Of a stretch of 13,734 bases of DNA, positions 13,699-13,734 are shown piece after piece (position 1 is the first letter of the stretch; each line of letters opens with the position of its first letter). Both the position numbers and the translations under genes were made by a program. Below the pieces are notes generated by a model, which was not told the DNA's origin, did not search any database, and saw only the letters and a list, made by a program, of their open reading frames with translations. The stretch comes from Campylobacterales bacterium (GTDB lineage: Bacteria > Campylobacterota > Campylobacteria > Campylobacterales > QNZT01): contig JALULO010000060.1 in assembly GCA_027056215.1 (NCBI GenBank), positions 1-13,734 of the forward strand, read 5' to 3'.

Positions 13699-13734
13699 TG
13701 GTATTACCTGCCTTTAATTTTTCTACAGTACTTC

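Noticed and set aside
1..13734. CRISPR arrays, tRNA, rRNA or known riboswitches
   Set aside because: No regular short repeats, cloverleaf-like segments or conserved rRNA/riboswitch cores were noticed on reading; the window is almost fully coding.

Overview
The window looks like chromosomal DNA of a Campylobacterota bacterium (epsilonproteobacterium), probably a free-living Sulfurimonas/Sulfurovum-type lineage. This rests on strong AT-richness, tightly packed and often overlapping genes, weak -35 but good TATAAT -10 elements, and the mix of families (DUF455 ferritin-like protein, HupE-like membrane protein, one-chain DsbD, Ste24-type M48 peptidase followed by prmC). No rRNA, tRNA, CRISPR array, transposase or integrase was seen, and the genus cannot be fixed from the sequence alone.

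Left part (1-3471, + strand): the 3' end of a coupled exopolysaccharide operon. It holds the last 44 codons of a probable membrane glycosyltransferase, a 70-aa single-TM protein, a membrane-anchored polysaccharide deacetylase with an unusual first motif, and a secreted family 8 glycoside hydrolase. Synthase, deacetylase and GH8 lyase together suggest a synthase-dependent polymer (cellulose-, PNAG- or Listeria Pss-like) that is trimmed and deacetylated during export.

Accessory insert (about 3431-4632): a DUF1778/RHH antitoxin plus GNAT toxin (TacAT/AtaRT type), with a pair of REP-like hairpins at the toxin end. The block lies between two direct copies (120 bp, 12 mismatches) of the 3' end of the neighbouring hupE-like gene. 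The outer copy is an orphan gene tail that overlaps the end of the GH8 gene. This looks like the scar of a recombination that brought in the toxin-antitoxin module.

Middle (4511-8513): a HupE/UreJ-like membrane protein with an EF-hand, a divergent DUF455 ferritin-like protein, a periplasmic NagZ-type beta-N-acetylhexosaminidase, a 43-aa small ORF upstream of it, and a divergently transcribed secreted phospholipase A2-like protein with a strong promoter and Shine-Dalgarno.

Right part (8607-13203, + strand): an operon-like run of dsbD, an M48 CAAX-type membrane peptidase, prmC and an MlaF-type ABC ATPase, with gaps or overlaps of a few bases. Two features stand out. A perfect 12-bp inverted repeat followed by a short T run lies inside the first codons of prmC. 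The ABC ATPase has no ATG/GTG/TTG start before its Walker A motif; an ATC codon sits 6 nt after a good Shine-Dalgarno, directly after and in frame with the prmC stop. A convergent gene for a degenerate GGDEF-like protein closes the window.

Most proteins here act at or beyond the inner membrane, so the window is rich in envelope functions: polymer export, wall recycling, disulfide chemistry, membrane proteolysis and lipid transport.
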